Shown here: positions 43,811-53,725 of the stretch, piece after piece
Layout: each line of letters opens with the position of its first letter
Numbering within the stretch: the stretch's first letter is position 1
Assembly: GCF_003634965.1 (NCBI RefSeq)
Contig: NZ_RBXP01000002.1
Location: forward strand, 1 to 64,000
Origin: Azonexus fungiphilus
GTDB taxonomy: Bacteria > Pseudomonadota > Gammaproteobacteria > Burkholderiales > Rhodocyclaceae
Reading direction: 5' to 3'
Length of the DNA stretch: 64,000 bases
Notes under the pieces: model-generated
Told to the model about the DNA's origin: nothing
Databases searched by the model: none
The model's input: the letters and a program-made list of their open reading frames with translations, nothing else
Made by a program: the position numbers and the translations under genes

Positions 43811-43836
43811 AAAAAGCCCCGCCGGAGCGGGGCTTT
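43811..43836 (-). terminator. Rho-independent terminator of groESL
   Basis: AAAGCCCCGC/GCGGGGCTTT forms a stem with a four-base loop and is followed by five T residues on the minus strand. It lies 27 bp past the groEL stop. Confidence 0.9.
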
Positions 43837-43862
43837 CGGTACAGCTAGGATGCCGGGCTGGC

Positions 43863-45533
<1,671 letters not shown>

Positions 45534-45562
45534 TTATGCTTTGAGAGAGGTCGACCGCAAAA

Positions 45563-45853
45563 TTACTTCTGCAGGACACCCATGATGTCTTCTTCGCGCA
45601 TGACCAGGACTTCCTGGCCATCGACCTTGACGGCCTGGCCGGCGTACTTGCCGAACAGGACGCGATCGCCGACCTTGACGTCGAGGGCGATCTGCTTGCC
45701 GTTGTCGTCGCGCTTGCCCGGACCGACCGCCAGGATTTCGCCCTGGTCCGGCTTCTCGCCGGCGGAATCCGGGATGACGATGCCGGAGGCGGTGGTGCGC
45801 TCGGCTTCGACGCGCTTGACGATCACGCGGTCATGCAAAGGACGAATGTTCAT
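45563..45853 (-). CDS. groES: Co-chaperonin GroES (Hsp10)
   Basis: A 96-residue co-chaperonin. It has [14 protein letters not shown] at the N-terminus, the mobile-loop region [12 protein letters not shown] and the C-terminal [13 protein letters not shown]. It caps GroEL. The ATG at 45851-45853 is eight bases after GAGGAG; the in-frame GTG three codons earlier is too close to that site. It is controlled by a CIRCE operator and a heat-shock-like promoter about 100 bp upstream. Confidence 0.97.
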   Translation of the reverse strand: MNIRPLHDRVIVKRVEAERTTASGIVIPDSAGEKPDQGEILAVGPGKRDDNGKQIALDVKVGDRVLFGKYAGQAVKVDGQEVLVMREEDIMGVLQK

Positions 45854-45936
45854 TGTGTTCACTCCTCAAATTGTGTTCATAACACGGAAAATTGGCCGGC
45901 CGCGTCGAACGCGGCGCCGGGACCGACAGGGGCTTG

Positions 45937-45963
45937 TTAGCACTCGCCGTCGGTGAGTGCTAA
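45937..45963. promoter_or_regulatory. CIRCE operator (HrcA binding site) of groESL
   Basis: This is a perfect match to the consensus: TTAGCACTC (45937-45945), nine bases, GAGTGCTAA (45955-45963). It overlaps the predicted transcription start and abuts the -10, so bound HrcA would block initiation. Confidence 0.97.
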
Positions 45964-45991
45964 TAATAGGGACGCCCCCGACGCATTTCAA
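45963..45991 (-). promoter_or_regulatory. groESL promoter, overlapping sigma-70 and sigma-32-like elements
   Basis: The minus strand has TTGAAA (45986-45991), a 17-bp spacer and TATTAT (45963-45968). The same DNA reads CTTGAAA-N14-CCCTAT, close to the heat-shock sigma-32 pattern. The -35 overlaps the stop codon of the EIIC-EAL gene. Confidence 0.75.
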
Positions 45992-48078
45992 GGGCCGTCG
46001 GTGATTTTTTTGTCGTCGGCCGGCGCCGCCAGGTAGCGGCCGAAGTAGGCGACACATTCGCTTTCGGCCAGCGGCGGGCTGAACAGATAACCCTGGAAGA
46101 CATCGCAGCCCATTGCCGCCAGCGCCTCCATTTGCCCGCGCGTCTCGACGAACTCGGCAACGATCTCGACCTGCCGCGCCTTGCCCAGCGCGCAGATCGC
46201 CCGGATGATGTCGGCGTTGGCCGGGTTGCCCTGCAGGTCGCGGGTCAGCGAGCCGTCGATCTTGATCGTGTGGATGCCGAAGCGACGCAAGTGCAGCAGC
46301 GACGAATAGCCCATGCCGAAATCGTCCATCGACAGGCGCATGCCTTTTTCCGAGAGCGCCTGCAGCGTCGCGTTGGTCGCCAACTCGTCGGGAATCGCCT
46401 GCGACTCGGTGATTTCGATCTCGATTTCATGGCTTGCCAGGCCGTGCCGGCGGAGCGCCGCCGCCAGCTGGCGGGCGAAGCCCGGGTCGGCCAGCTGCGA
46501 CGGCGAGACGTTGACAGCGACGCCGAGCCGGGCGAAACCGAGCGCGTTCCAGCGCGCCTTAGCCGCGCAGGCGGTCTCGATCACCCAGTAGCCGAGTTCG
46601 CGGATGCAGCCGCCGTCCTCGGCCAGATTGACCGCCACCTGCGCCGGCACCGGGCCGAACTTGCCGCTGTGCCAGCGCACCAGCGCCTCGACGCCGACCA
46701 GGCGGCCATCGCGGTCGTGCTTGGGCTGGTAATGGAGCGCCAGCGCCCCGTGGCGGATATCATCGCGCAACGCCGCCAGCAGGATCCGGCCCATGATCCC
46801 GAGTTCGTCGCTGCGCCTGATCACCATCGCCCTGACCGGCGCCTCGTTGCGCACCGCCTCGATCACCTTGCCGAGCAGGCGGGTATGACGCGCCGCGCGC
46901 AAGGCTTCGGCGCGGCGCACGAAAGGCAGGTAACACAGGGTCGCCAGGGCGATCTCGAAGACCTGCCACAAGGCGCCCCGCCAGGAATCGCTGAGCAGCC
47001 AGCCGGAAACCAGCGGCGGCGTCGTCCAGGGAATACTCACCGCGTGCAGCGCGAACAGCCCGCCATCGACGGCGAGCAGCGTCAGCAAGCCGAGCAGCAG
47101 CGGCACCGCGATGAAGGGCAGGAGATAGACCGGCGACAGCACCACCGGCAGGCCGAAGAGGATCACCTCGTTGATGTTGAACAGCGACGGCAGCAAACCC
47201 AGCCGGGCAATCCGCCACTGCGCGCCGTCGCCGGCCGCCAGCCGGATCGCGATGACCAGGCCGAGGGTGGCGCCGCTGCCGCCGAGCAGGACGAAGGAAT
47301 CGATCAGGGGACGCCAGGCCAGCTGACCGTCGGGCGAGGCGCCGGCGGCGACGAAGAAGTCCCCCGCATAGAGATCGAGCAAATGCCCGCCATGCACGCC
47401 GACCGCCCAGAAGGCCTGGTTGACCAGGATCGCGACCGCCGTTGCCAGGTAGTCGCCAAGCGGCGACACCGCCAGCCAGGAAGCCAGCCGGGCGAACCAG
47501 GCGGCCAGCGGCGAGGCGCCGGAGACGGCGCCAGCCAGCAACAGGACAAGGACGCCACAGAAGATCACCGGCGTGCAGAAACGCAGCGCATGCATCAACG
47601 ACTTGTCGGCATCGACCGGCACGACGACGAACATCAACCACGACCGCCCGGCCGCCCAGCGCAGCAATTCGGCCGAAGCGACACCGACGACGATGCCGAG
47701 CAGCATCGCCTCGTAACCCATCGTGCCGCCGCCAAGCGACAGCCCGAGTGAGCACAGCATGAAATTGACCAGCGCCGCCAGGCCAATCATCATCGGCGGC
47801 GGATTGTCATCGGCCTCGGGCAGCGCCGGCAGGCGGGGCAGCAGATGCAGGGCCACGACGACCGCCAGGGCCAGCCCGAAAACCCCATGACTGGCAGCGA
47901 CGACGCGCTCGAGATAGCCCTCCCAGGCCAGGGCGAAGGCGGCATTCGGATAAAGCCAGCCGAGACCGCCGGGAAAATGCCGGAGCAGCGTTGCGGCAAC
48001 GCCGAACAGGGTCAACGGCAGGAGCGAGACAAATGCGTCCCTGACCGCCAGCATCCACAGCCCCAGCCGGATTTTCAT
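45988..48078 (-). CDS. PTS EIIC-like membrane domain fused to an EAL phosphodiesterase
   Basis: A 696-residue fusion. The N-terminal ~430 residues resemble a lactose/cellobiose-type PTS EIIC, with about ten hydrophobic segments, GVHGGHLLDLYA, and the EIIC signature FNINEVILFGLPVVLSPVYLLPF. The C-terminal EAL domain (about 440-690) keeps the catalytic set: EALVRW, NVSPSQL, EIEITES, DDFGMGYSS, IKIDGS, EFVE and QGYLF. It should therefore hydrolyse c-di-GMP. No EIIA or EIIB domain is present or adjacent, so the EIIC part is probably a membrane sensor or uptake channel steering c-di-GMP. The start ATG at 48076-48078 follows GGGGTGGGG. The stop overlaps the groES promoter. Confidence 0.88.
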   Translation of the reverse strand: MKIRLGLWMLAVRDAFVSLLPLTLFGVAATLLRHFPGGLGWLYPNAAFALAWEGYLERVVAASHGVFGLALAVVVALHLLPRLPALPEADDNPPPMMIGLAALVNFMLCSLGLSLGGGTMGYEAMLLGIVVGVASAELLRWAAGRSWLMFVVVPVDADKSLMHALRFCTPVIFCGVLVLLLAGAVSGASPLAAWFARLASWLAVSPLGDYLATAVAILVNQAFWAVGVHGGHLLDLYAGDFFVAAGASPDGQLAWRPLIDSFVLLGGSGATLGLVIAIRLAAGDGAQWRIARLGLLPSLFNINEVILFGLPVVLSPVYLLPFIAVPLLLGLLTLLAVDGGLFALHAVSIPWTTPPLVSGWLLSDSWRGALWQVFEIALATLCYLPFVRRAEALRAARHTRLLGKVIEAVRNEAPVRAMVIRRSDELGIMGRILLAALRDDIRHGALALHYQPKHDRDGRLVGVEALVRWHSGKFGPVPAQVAVNLAEDGGCIRELGYWVIETACAAKARWNALGFARLGVAVNVSPSQLADPGFARQLAAALRRHGLASHEIEIEITESQAIPDELATNATLQALSEKGMRLSMDDFGMGYSSLLHLRRFGIHTIKIDGSLTRDLQGNPANADIIRAICALGKARQVEIVAEFVETRGQMEALAAMGCDVFQGYLFSPPLAESECVAYFGRYLAAPADDKKITDGP

Positions 48079-48096
48079 CGCCCCACCCCTGTCGTC

Positions 48097-48113
48097 GGGC
48101 GGATCATCCGCCC
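48097..48113. promoter_or_regulatory. 17-bp palindrome upstream of the EIIC-EAL gene
   Basis: GGGCGGA-TCA-TCCGCCC is perfectly symmetric and lies 19-35 bp before the EIIC-EAL ATG. It may be a repressor operator or a leader hairpin; the binding protein is unknown. Confidence 0.45.
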
Positions 48114-48183
48114 GCTCCCCGAAGGCGACGATTATCAGCCGGCGACGACGCACCGAACAAGTGCCAGGCGAGGCACGGGCAAG

Positions 48184-48207
48184 AAAAAAGGGCCGACCGG
48201 CCCTTTT
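48184..48207 (-). terminator. Rho-independent terminator of the amt gene
   Basis: AAAGGGCC/GGCCCTTT forms a stem around a GGTC loop and is followed by T residues on the minus strand. It lies about 20 bp after the amt stop. Confidence 0.85.
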
Positions 48208-48227
48208 CCCTCGCTTGCATCCTCAAT

Positions 48228-49430
48228 TCACCAGCTCGGTTCGCGCTCCGGCGTCGCGGTGATCTTGTGGATGCTCAGGTCGGCACCTTCGTACTCCTCT
48301 TCCTGATCAAGGCGCAGGCCGAAAATCCGCTTCAGCGAGCCGTAGACCGCAAAACCGCCGGCGACAGCGATGGCCACGGCGAGCAAGGTCATCAGCAATT
48401 GCGGCATGAAGGCGACGCCACCGGCACCGCCGAGCGCCTTGCTGCCGAAGATGCCGGCAGCGATCCCGCCCCAGGCACCGCACAGCCCGTGCAGCGGCCA
48501 GACGCCGAGGACGTCGTCGATCTTCCAGCGGTTCTGCGTCAGCGTGAACATGACCACGAACAGCGCGCCGGCGATGGCGCCGACCACCAATGCACCCATC
48601 GGATGCATCAGGTCGGAGCCGGCACAGACGGCGACCAGGCCGGCAAGCGGACCGTTATGGACGAAGCCGGGGTCATTCTTGCCCAGCACCAGCGCCGCCA
48701 GGATGCCGCCGACCATGGCCATCAGCGAGTTGATCGCGACCAGCCCGGAAATGTTCTCGATCGTCTGCGCGCTCATCACGTTGAAGCCGAACCAGCCGAC
48801 GGTCAGGATCCAGGCGCCGAGGGCGAGGAAGGGAATCGACGAGGGCGGGTGCGCCGACATCCGGCCATCCTTGGTATAGCGACCATGCCGGGCGCCGAGC
48901 AGGAGCACCGCCGGCAGCGCGATCCAGCCGCCCATCGCATGCACCACGACGGAGCCGGCAAAATCATGGAAAGGCGCACCAAAAGTGGTCGTCAGCCAGT
49001 CCTGGATGCCGAACATCTTGTTCCAGGCAATGCCTTCGAAGAACGGATAGACGAAGCCGACCAGCAGGAAGGTCGCCGCCAGCTGCGGATAGAAGCGGGC
49101 CCGCTCGGCGATGCCGCCGGAGATGATGGCCGGGATCGCTGCGGCAAAGGTGAGCAGGAAGAAGAACTTGGTCAGCTCGTAGCCGTTCTTTGCCATCAGC
49201 GTATCGACGCCGGAAAAGAAATGGATGCCGTAGGCAATGCCGTAGCCGACGAAGAAATAGGCAATCGTCGACATGCCGAAATCGGTCAGGATCTTGACCA
49301 GCGCGTTGACCTGGTTCTTTTTGCGGACCGTGCCGACCTCGAGGAAGGCGAAGCCGGCGTGCATGGCCAGGACCATGATGCCGCCGAGCAGGATGAAGAG
49401 CACGTTGGTGCCCGAGTGCAAGTTTTCCAT
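48228..49430 (-). CDS. amt: Ammonium transporter (Amt family)
   Basis: A 400-residue Amt with about 11 membrane segments. The motif FHDFAGSVVVHAMGGW contains the first pore His and WPLHGLCGAWGG the second. There is no long signal peptide. Amt trimers carry ammonium across the inner membrane and are usually gated by the PII protein GlnK, but no glnK is adjacent. The ATG at 49428-49430 follows a GGGGG ribosome site that lies inside a perfect hairpin. Upstream are a -24/-12 promoter and two NtrC-type sites, so nitrogen-limitation control is likely. Confidence 0.93.
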   Translation of the reverse strand: MENLHSGTNVLFILLGGIMVLAMHAGFAFLEVGTVRKKNQVNALVKILTDFGMSTIAYFFVGYGIAYGIHFFSGVDTLMAKNGYELTKFFFLLTFAAAIPAIISGGIAERARFYPQLAATFLLVGFVYPFFEGIAWNKMFGIQDWLTTTFGAPFHDFAGSVVVHAMGGWIALPAVLLLGARHGRYTKDGRMSAHPPSSIPFLALGAWILTVGWFGFNVMSAQTIENISGLVAINSLMAMVGGILAALVLGKNDPGFVHNGPLAGLVAVCAGSDLMHPMGALVVGAIAGALFVVMFTLTQNRWKIDDVLGVWPLHGLCGAWGGIAAGIFGSKALGGAGGVAFMPQLLMTLLAVAIAVAGGFAVYGSLKRIFGLRLDQEEEYEGADLSIHKITATPEREPSW

Positions 49431-49434
49431 GAAA

Positions 49435-49457
49435 CCCCCAGAACGAAATTCTGGGGG
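49435..49457 (-). promoter_or_regulatory. Leader hairpin enclosing the amt ribosome-binding site
   Basis: CCCCCAGAA and TTCTGGGGG form a perfect 9-bp stem with a five-base loop. The 3' arm is the Shine-Dalgarno (CTGGGGG), four bases before the ATG. The predicted transcript starts within a few bases of the first arm. Confidence 0.65.
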
Positions 49458-49464
49458 CAGGGAA

Positions 49465-49480
49465 AGCAAGCACCATTCCA
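49465..49480 (-). promoter_or_regulatory. Sigma-54 promoter of amt
   Basis: The minus strand reads TGGAATGGTGCTTGCT against TGGCACG-N4-TTGC, with GG and GC at exact spacing and two mismatches in the -24 part. The predicted start is near 49454. Confidence 0.7.
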
Positions 49481-49485
49481 GTGCA
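49470..49485. promoter_or_regulatory. NtrC-type site overlapping the amt -24 element
   Basis: TGCAC-N6-GGTGC on the minus strand, the NtrC half-site pattern. Because it overlaps the -24 element, it could act as a low-affinity governor or repressing site, or match by chance. Confidence 0.45.
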
Positions 49486-49535
49486 TCAAACCCTTTTCAA
49501 ATCAGTGCGTTGAAAAATGCACCAAACCGGAATCC

Positions 49536-49551
49536 GCACCGCGAGCGTGCA
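49536..49551. promoter_or_regulatory. NtrC-type upstream activating site for amt
   Basis: TGCAC-N6-GGTGC on the minus strand, 82-97 bp upstream of the predicted start, a normal enhancer distance. A further TGGTGCA half-site occurs at about 49518-49524. Confidence 0.6.
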
Positions 49552-49588
49552 TCATCGCCGACGCACGCCCCGGATTCGTGCATTCCCG

Positions 49589-50824
49589 TCAGTCGAGCGG
49601 ATAGCCGGGCGGCAGCAGCACCCACATCCGGCCGTTCTGCTTCATCCGGCCGGCCTGGGCACCGGCCTCGCGGCCGAAGCCCCAGAAGAAGTCGGCACGC
49701 ACCGCACCGCGGATCGCGCCGCCGGTATCCTGGGCCAGCACCAGGCGGTTCATCGGCTGCGCCGAGTTCGGCCGGGTGGTGGCGAGGAAGACCGGCGCAC
49801 CGAGCGGAATCGAGCGCGGATCGATGGCGATGCTGCGCTCGGCGGTCAGCGGCACGCCGAGGGCGCCGATCGGGCCGTCGTCGCTGGCCGGCATCTCGCG
49901 GAAGAAGACGTAGCTCGGATTGCTGTCGAGCAGTTCGTTGAGCCGCGCCGGATTGGCCCGGGCCCAGGCCTGGATGCCCTGCATCGAGGCCTCCTCGAGC
50001 TTGAGGTCGCCGCGATCGACAAGAATGCGCCCGATCGAGCGGTAGGGATGGCCGTTCTGGTCGGCGTAATTGACCCGCAGCATGCTGCCGTCGGGCAGGC
50101 GGATGCGCCCGGACCCCTGGATCTGCAGGAAGAAGAGCTCGATCGCGTCGTCCACCCAGGCCAGCGTCTTCGCCGGCAAACGGCTCTCCTGGGCGAGGAT
50201 TTCGCCGCGCGACCAGTAGGGCACGACCTTGTTGCCCTCGACCCGGCCGCGCACGCGCTTGCCCTTGAGTTCGGGAAAGAGGTCGCCGAGCTCGATGGTC
50301 AGCAGGTTGTCGGGCACCCCGTGCACCGGGAAGGCATTGCGCCGGTCGGGCTTGCGGCTGCCGTTGAGCAGCGGCTCGTAGTAGCCGGTGACCATGCCGT
50401 CGACGGCGGTGGTATCGGCGGTCGACACCGCGTAGGGGCGCAAATTGGCCTCGAAGAACTGGCGGACGGCGACATCGGACTTGCCGTCGACCTGCTCGGC
50501 CTGGGCGCAGACGGCACGCCAGGCCTCGCCGCCGGCGCGGCTGCGCAGGCCGCGGCAGCTCTGGCGGAAGGCCGGCCAGGCAGCCGCGTGGGCATCGTCG
50601 CTCCAGCCCGGAAGATCGCTCCAGGCAACCGCCGTGAATACACGCGAAAAAGCCGGCGGCTGCGGCTTGTCGGCCGGCTTTTCCGGCGCCGGGCAAGTCG
50701 GGCAGGCGGCGCAGGGCGGACAACTGGCGGGTTTCTCCGGGGTCGGCGCCAGCGGGCCGGGGAGGTTGGCGCAGCCGGCAAGGAAGAGCGCGGCGGCGAG
50801 GAAGACGGCTTGGCGTTTTGACAT
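49589..50824 (-). CDS. mltA: Membrane-bound lytic murein transglycosylase A
   Basis: A 411-residue lipoprotein. The signal MSKRQAVFLAAALFLAGC carries a lipobox Cys at about residue 18, then a Pro/Cys-rich linker (CPPCAACPTCPAPEKP). The MltA domain contains GYYEPLLNGS, FFLQIQGSGRIRLPDG and LAQDTGGAIRGAVRADFFWG, the last carrying the catalytic Asp region of the 3D domain. It cleaves murein to 1,6-anhydro products at the outer membrane. The gene diverges from the DUF815 ATPase with a 47-bp shared upstream region. Confidence 0.93.
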   Translation of the reverse strand: MSKRQAVFLAAALFLAGCANLPGPLAPTPEKPASCPPCAACPTCPAPEKPADKPQPPAFSRVFTAVAWSDLPGWSDDAHAAAWPAFRQSCRGLRSRAGGEAWRAVCAQAEQVDGKSDVAVRQFFEANLRPYAVSTADTTAVDGMVTGYYEPLLNGSRKPDRRNAFPVHGVPDNLLTIELGDLFPELKGKRVRGRVEGNKVVPYWSRGEILAQESRLPAKTLAWVDDAIELFFLQIQGSGRIRLPDGSMLRVNYADQNGHPYRSIGRILVDRGDLKLEEASMQGIQAWARANPARLNELLDSNPSYVFFREMPASDDGPIGALGVPLTAERSIAIDPRSIPLGAPVFLATTRPNSAQPMNRLVLAQDTGGAIRGAVRADFFWGFGREAGAQAGRMKQNGRMWVLLPPGYPLD

Positions 50825-50871
50825 GGCTTTCGTTAGAGTGGGCAACTTTGCCGCGCAGTATACCCGCCACG

Positions 50872-51744
50872 ATGATCGACTCCGCCCAACTCGAACGCCT
50901 GCTGACCCGCGCCGAACATGTTCTCGGCCGCCTCGAGGCGGCGCTGCCGCCCGCCCCGCCGCTGCCCGACTGGCACGCCGCCGTCGCCTTCCGCTGGCGC
51001 AAGAGCGCCGGCCGCGGCTGGCTGCAGGGCGTCGCCAAGCCGCACCCGATCCGCCTCGCCGACATCGAAACGGTCGACGACCAGAAGGCGCGCATCGTCG
51101 CCAACACCCGCCAGTTCGTCGCCGGCCACGGCGCCAACAACGTGCTGCTGACCGGCGCCCGCGGCTGCGGCAAATCCTCGCTGGTGAAGGCGGTGCTCAA
51201 TGAATTTTCCGCCGACGGCCTGCGCCTGATCGAAGTCGACAAGAACGACCTGGTCGATCTGCCGGACATCGTCGACCTGGTTGACGGTCGACCCGAGAAA
51301 TTCATCATTTTCTGCGACGACCTCTCGTTCGAGGCTGGCGAGACCGCCTACAAGGCGCTCAAGTCGGTGCTCGACGGCTCGGTCGCGGCGCCGCCGGCGA
51401 ACGTGCTGATCTACGCGACCTCGAACCGCCGCCACCTGATGCCCGAGTACATGTCGGAAAACCTCGAGACCCAGCGCATCGGCGACGAGATCCACCCGGG
51501 CGAAGCGGTCGAGGAAAAGGTGTCGCTGTCGGAGCGCTTCGGCTTGTGGATTTCCTTCTACCCGTTCTCGCAGGACGACTACCTCGCCGTCTTCGCGCAC
51601 TGGGCGCGCCAGCTCGGCGTCGGCGAGGCGGCGATCGCCGCCAGCCAGCGCGAGGCGCTCAACTGGGCCTTGTCGCGCGGCTCGCGCTCGGGCCGCGTGG
51701 CCTGGCAATTCGCCCGCGACCTCGCCGGTCGCCAGCCGGCATGA
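50872..51744 (+). CDS. DUF815 AAA+ ATPase
   Basis: A 290-residue ATPase. Walker A is LLTGARGCGKSSLVKA, the Walker B region is FIIFCDDLSFE, and a sensor-like segment IYATSNRRHLMPE follows. The DUF815 family is widespread and its role is not settled. The ATG at 50872 was chosen over an upstream ATG that overlaps mltA. The stop overlaps the next start (ATGA), tying it to the Nudix-ThiE gene. Confidence 0.88.
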   Translation: MIDSAQLERLLTRAEHVLGRLEAALPPAPPLPDWHAAVAFRWRKSAGRGWLQGVAKPHPIRLADIETVDDQKARIVANTRQFVAGHGANNVLLTGARGCGKSSLVKAVLNEFSADGLRLIEVDKNDLVDLPDIVDLVDGRPEKFIIFCDDLSFEAGETAYKALKSVLDGSVAAPPANVLIYATSNRRHLMPEYMSENLETQRIGDEIHPGEAVEEKVSLSERFGLWISFYPFSQDDYLAVFAHWARQLGVGEAAIAASQREALNWALSRGSRSGRVAWQFARDLAGRQPA

Positions 51745-52688
51745 GCAAGATCGTCGAAGTCGCGGCCGCGGTGATGCTGCGCGCCGACGGCCGCGAGTTC
51801 CTGCTCGCGCAACGCCCCGAGGGCAAGGTTTACGCCGGCTACTGGGAATTCCCCGGCGGCAAGGTCGAGCCCGGCGAAACGGTCCGCGCGGCGCTGGTCC
51901 GCGAACTCCACGAGGAACTGGGGATCGTCGTCAGCGAATGCAGCCCCTGGCTGACCCGCGAATTCACCTATCCGCACGCGACGGTGCGCCTGCATTTCTG
52001 GCGGGTCACCGCGTGGACCGGCGAGATCGGCATCAGCGGGCCGCTCGAGCATGCCGCGGTCGACTGGCTGGAACGCGGCAAAACGCCGACGCTGGCACCG
52101 ATCCTGCCAGCCAACGGGCCGATCCTGAAAGGCCTGGCGCTGCCCGAGACGATGCTCATCTCGATGGCCGAGAACATCGGAGCGGCGGCCTGGCTGGCGC
52201 GCCTCGAAGCGCACCTGGCGGCCGGCCACCGGCCGCTCGTCCAGGTCCGCGACAAGACGCTGGCCGCCGGCCAGCGCGCCGACTTCGCCGCCGCCGTGGT
52301 CGCCCTTGCCCACCGTCACGGCAGCCGCGTCGTCATCAACGACGATCCCGCCCTGGCCCGCGATTGCGGTGCCGACGGCGTGCATCTCTCGGCCGCAGCG
52401 CTGGCCGACTGCGCACAACGCCCGGATTTCGAGTGGGTTGGTGCTTCCTGCCACGCAGCCGGCGAGATCGCCCGGGCCGGCCAGCTCGAGCTCGACTATG
52501 CCCTGCTCGGCCCGGTGCTGCCGACGCCGACCCACCCCGAGGCCGCCGGCCTCGGCTGGCCCGGCTTCGCCGCCGGCTGCGCCGGCAACACGCTGCCGGT
52601 ATTCGCGCTCGGCGGCCTGCGCGAGACAGCGCGCGCCGACGCCATGGCGCATGGCGCCCACGGCATAGCGCTGATGCGCGGCTGGTAG
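51741..52688 (+). CDS. Nudix hydrolase fused to a thiamine-phosphate-synthase-like domain
   Basis: A 315-residue fusion. The N-terminal MutT-like domain (about 1-130) has the complete Nudix box GGKVEPGETVRAALVREL with EELGI. The C-terminal ThiE-like barrel (about 150-315) keeps QVRDK, INDDPALA, GVHLS and ALGGL. The ThiE phosphate region reads GPVLPTPTHP, so thiamine-synthase activity is uncertain. The MutT half probably sanitises oxidised nucleotides such as 8-oxo-dGTP. This fusion is recurrent in betaproteobacteria, usually near yacG, zapD and coaE, as here. Confidence 0.88.
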   Translation: MSKIVEVAAAVMLRADGREFLLAQRPEGKVYAGYWEFPGGKVEPGETVRAALVRELHEELGIVVSECSPWLTREFTYPHATVRLHFWRVTAWTGEIGISGPLEHAAVDWLERGKTPTLAPILPANGPILKGLALPETMLISMAENIGAAAWLARLEAHLAAGHRPLVQVRDKTLAAGQRADFAAAVVALAHRHGSRVVINDDPALARDCGADGVHLSAAALADCAQRPDFEWVGASCHAAGEIARAGQLELDYALLGPVLPTPTHPEAAGLGWPGFAAGCAGNTLPVFALGGLRETARADAMAHGAHGIALMRGW

Positions 52689-52689
52689 A

Positions 52690-52896
52690 TCAGCGGTTGT
52701 GTTCGCGGAAATCGACGCCGTCGGCGGCGGTTTCCTCGTCGCTCGGCTGGCCGGCGATGGTGTAGCTGCCAGCGGCCCAGGCGCCCAGATCGATCTGCTT
52801 GCAGCGTTCGGAGCAGAACGGACGCCAGCGGTTTTCCGGCGCCCACAGGGCTTCCTTGCCGCATTGCGGGCAGCGGACGGTACGCGGTTTGGTCAC
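52690..52896 (-). CDS. yacG: DNA gyrase inhibitor YacG
   Basis: A 68-residue zinc protein. The metal ligands are in VRCPQCGK and [17 protein letters not shown]. YacG binds GyrB and inhibits gyrase in E. coli. It ends 1 bp from the convergent Nudix-ThiE stop and is 10 bp downstream of zapD on the same strand. Confidence 0.92.
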   Translation of the reverse strand: MTKPRTVRCPQCGKEALWAPENRWRPFCSERCKQIDLGAWAAGSYTIAGQPSDEETAADGVDFREHNR

Positions 52897-52906
52897 GGGT
52901 GGAAAA

Positions 52907-53665
52907 TCAGAGATTGCAGAAGGTCAGGTCGAACTCGACATCGCGCTCGCAGCCGCGCGCCTTCAGTTCGTTCAGCGGCGGCTTGGTGAAGCGGATGTTG
53001 AGGAAGTACTTGTTGGCACTGACTTCGGGCACCGCCGCCTCGTCGGCGCCGAGGGCGACGCGCACCATCTGTGCCGAGGTGCCGCCGAGATTCAGCTGAA
53101 ACTGACCGTTGACCGCGACATGCCGCTTCGGCCGGCCGCTCGAACGGAGCAGGCGGAGCACGATCGCCGAGGCGTCGCGCAGCGCGAACAGCGGTTTGCT
53201 CCAGCCGTCGAGCGCGGCACGCCGGGTGTCGACGTCGCGATGCAGCCACCAGTGATAGGACGGCAGGTCGAATTCGCAGACGCCGCCGGGAATCGCCGCC
53301 CGGCTCTTGATGCTCATCAGCCAGTCGTTGTCGCGCAGGTACTGGCCGATCTTGCCGTTCATGCCGAGCAGCGCCGCCGACGACTGCTCGATTTCGTAGA
53401 GCGCCCCGGAGAGCGCCTCTTCGGAAATGTCGGGGTTGTTGCGGAAGGCAAGCAGCGTCTGGCGCTGCCGCTCGAGTTCCTGGATCAGGTCCATCTTCAG
53501 GTCGGCGCGACCCGCCGCCTCGAGGATCTCGAACAGGGTCACCAGCGCCGCATGGTGCTCGTGCTGGCCGTCCGCCCGCGCGAAGTAGGCCGTCTTCTCG
53601 AAGAGGTCTTCGAGACGCAGCAGCGTACGGATGCGCTCGTTGAACGGATATTCGTAGGTGATCAC
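52907..53665 (-). CDS. zapD: Cell division protein ZapD
   Basis: A 252-residue protein matching the ZapD/YacF family. It starts [21 protein letters not shown], continues through a helical domain and ends with [11 protein letters not shown] and [10 protein letters not shown]. ZapD bundles FtsZ filaments. The GTG at 53663-53665 gives the family length and N-terminus; an ATG 57 bp upstream would add a non-conserved extension. The ribosome site is weak. It lies between coaE and yacG, a conserved order. Confidence 0.88.
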   Translation of the reverse strand: MITYEYPFNERIRTLLRLEDLFEKTAYFARADGQHEHHAALVTLFEILEAAGRADLKMDLIQELERQRQTLLAFRNNPDISEEALSGALYEIEQSSAALLGMNGKIGQYLRDNDWLMSIKSRAAIPGGVCEFDLPSYHWWLHRDVDTRRAALDGWSKPLFALRDASAIVLRLLRSSGRPKRHVAVNGQFQLNLGGTSAQMVRVALGADEAAVPEVSANKYFLNIRFTKPPLNELKARGCERDVEFDLTFCNL

Positions 53666-53725
53666 TCGGCCGGGTTCCGGAAATCGGAAAAAGTTGCTGA
53701 ATTCTGAGCCATTTGCAAGCAAATC

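Noticed and set aside
45854..45862. GTG start for groES three codons upstream
   Set aside because: It is too close to GAGGAG to be used. The ATG at 45851-45853 matches the conserved MNIRPLHD start.
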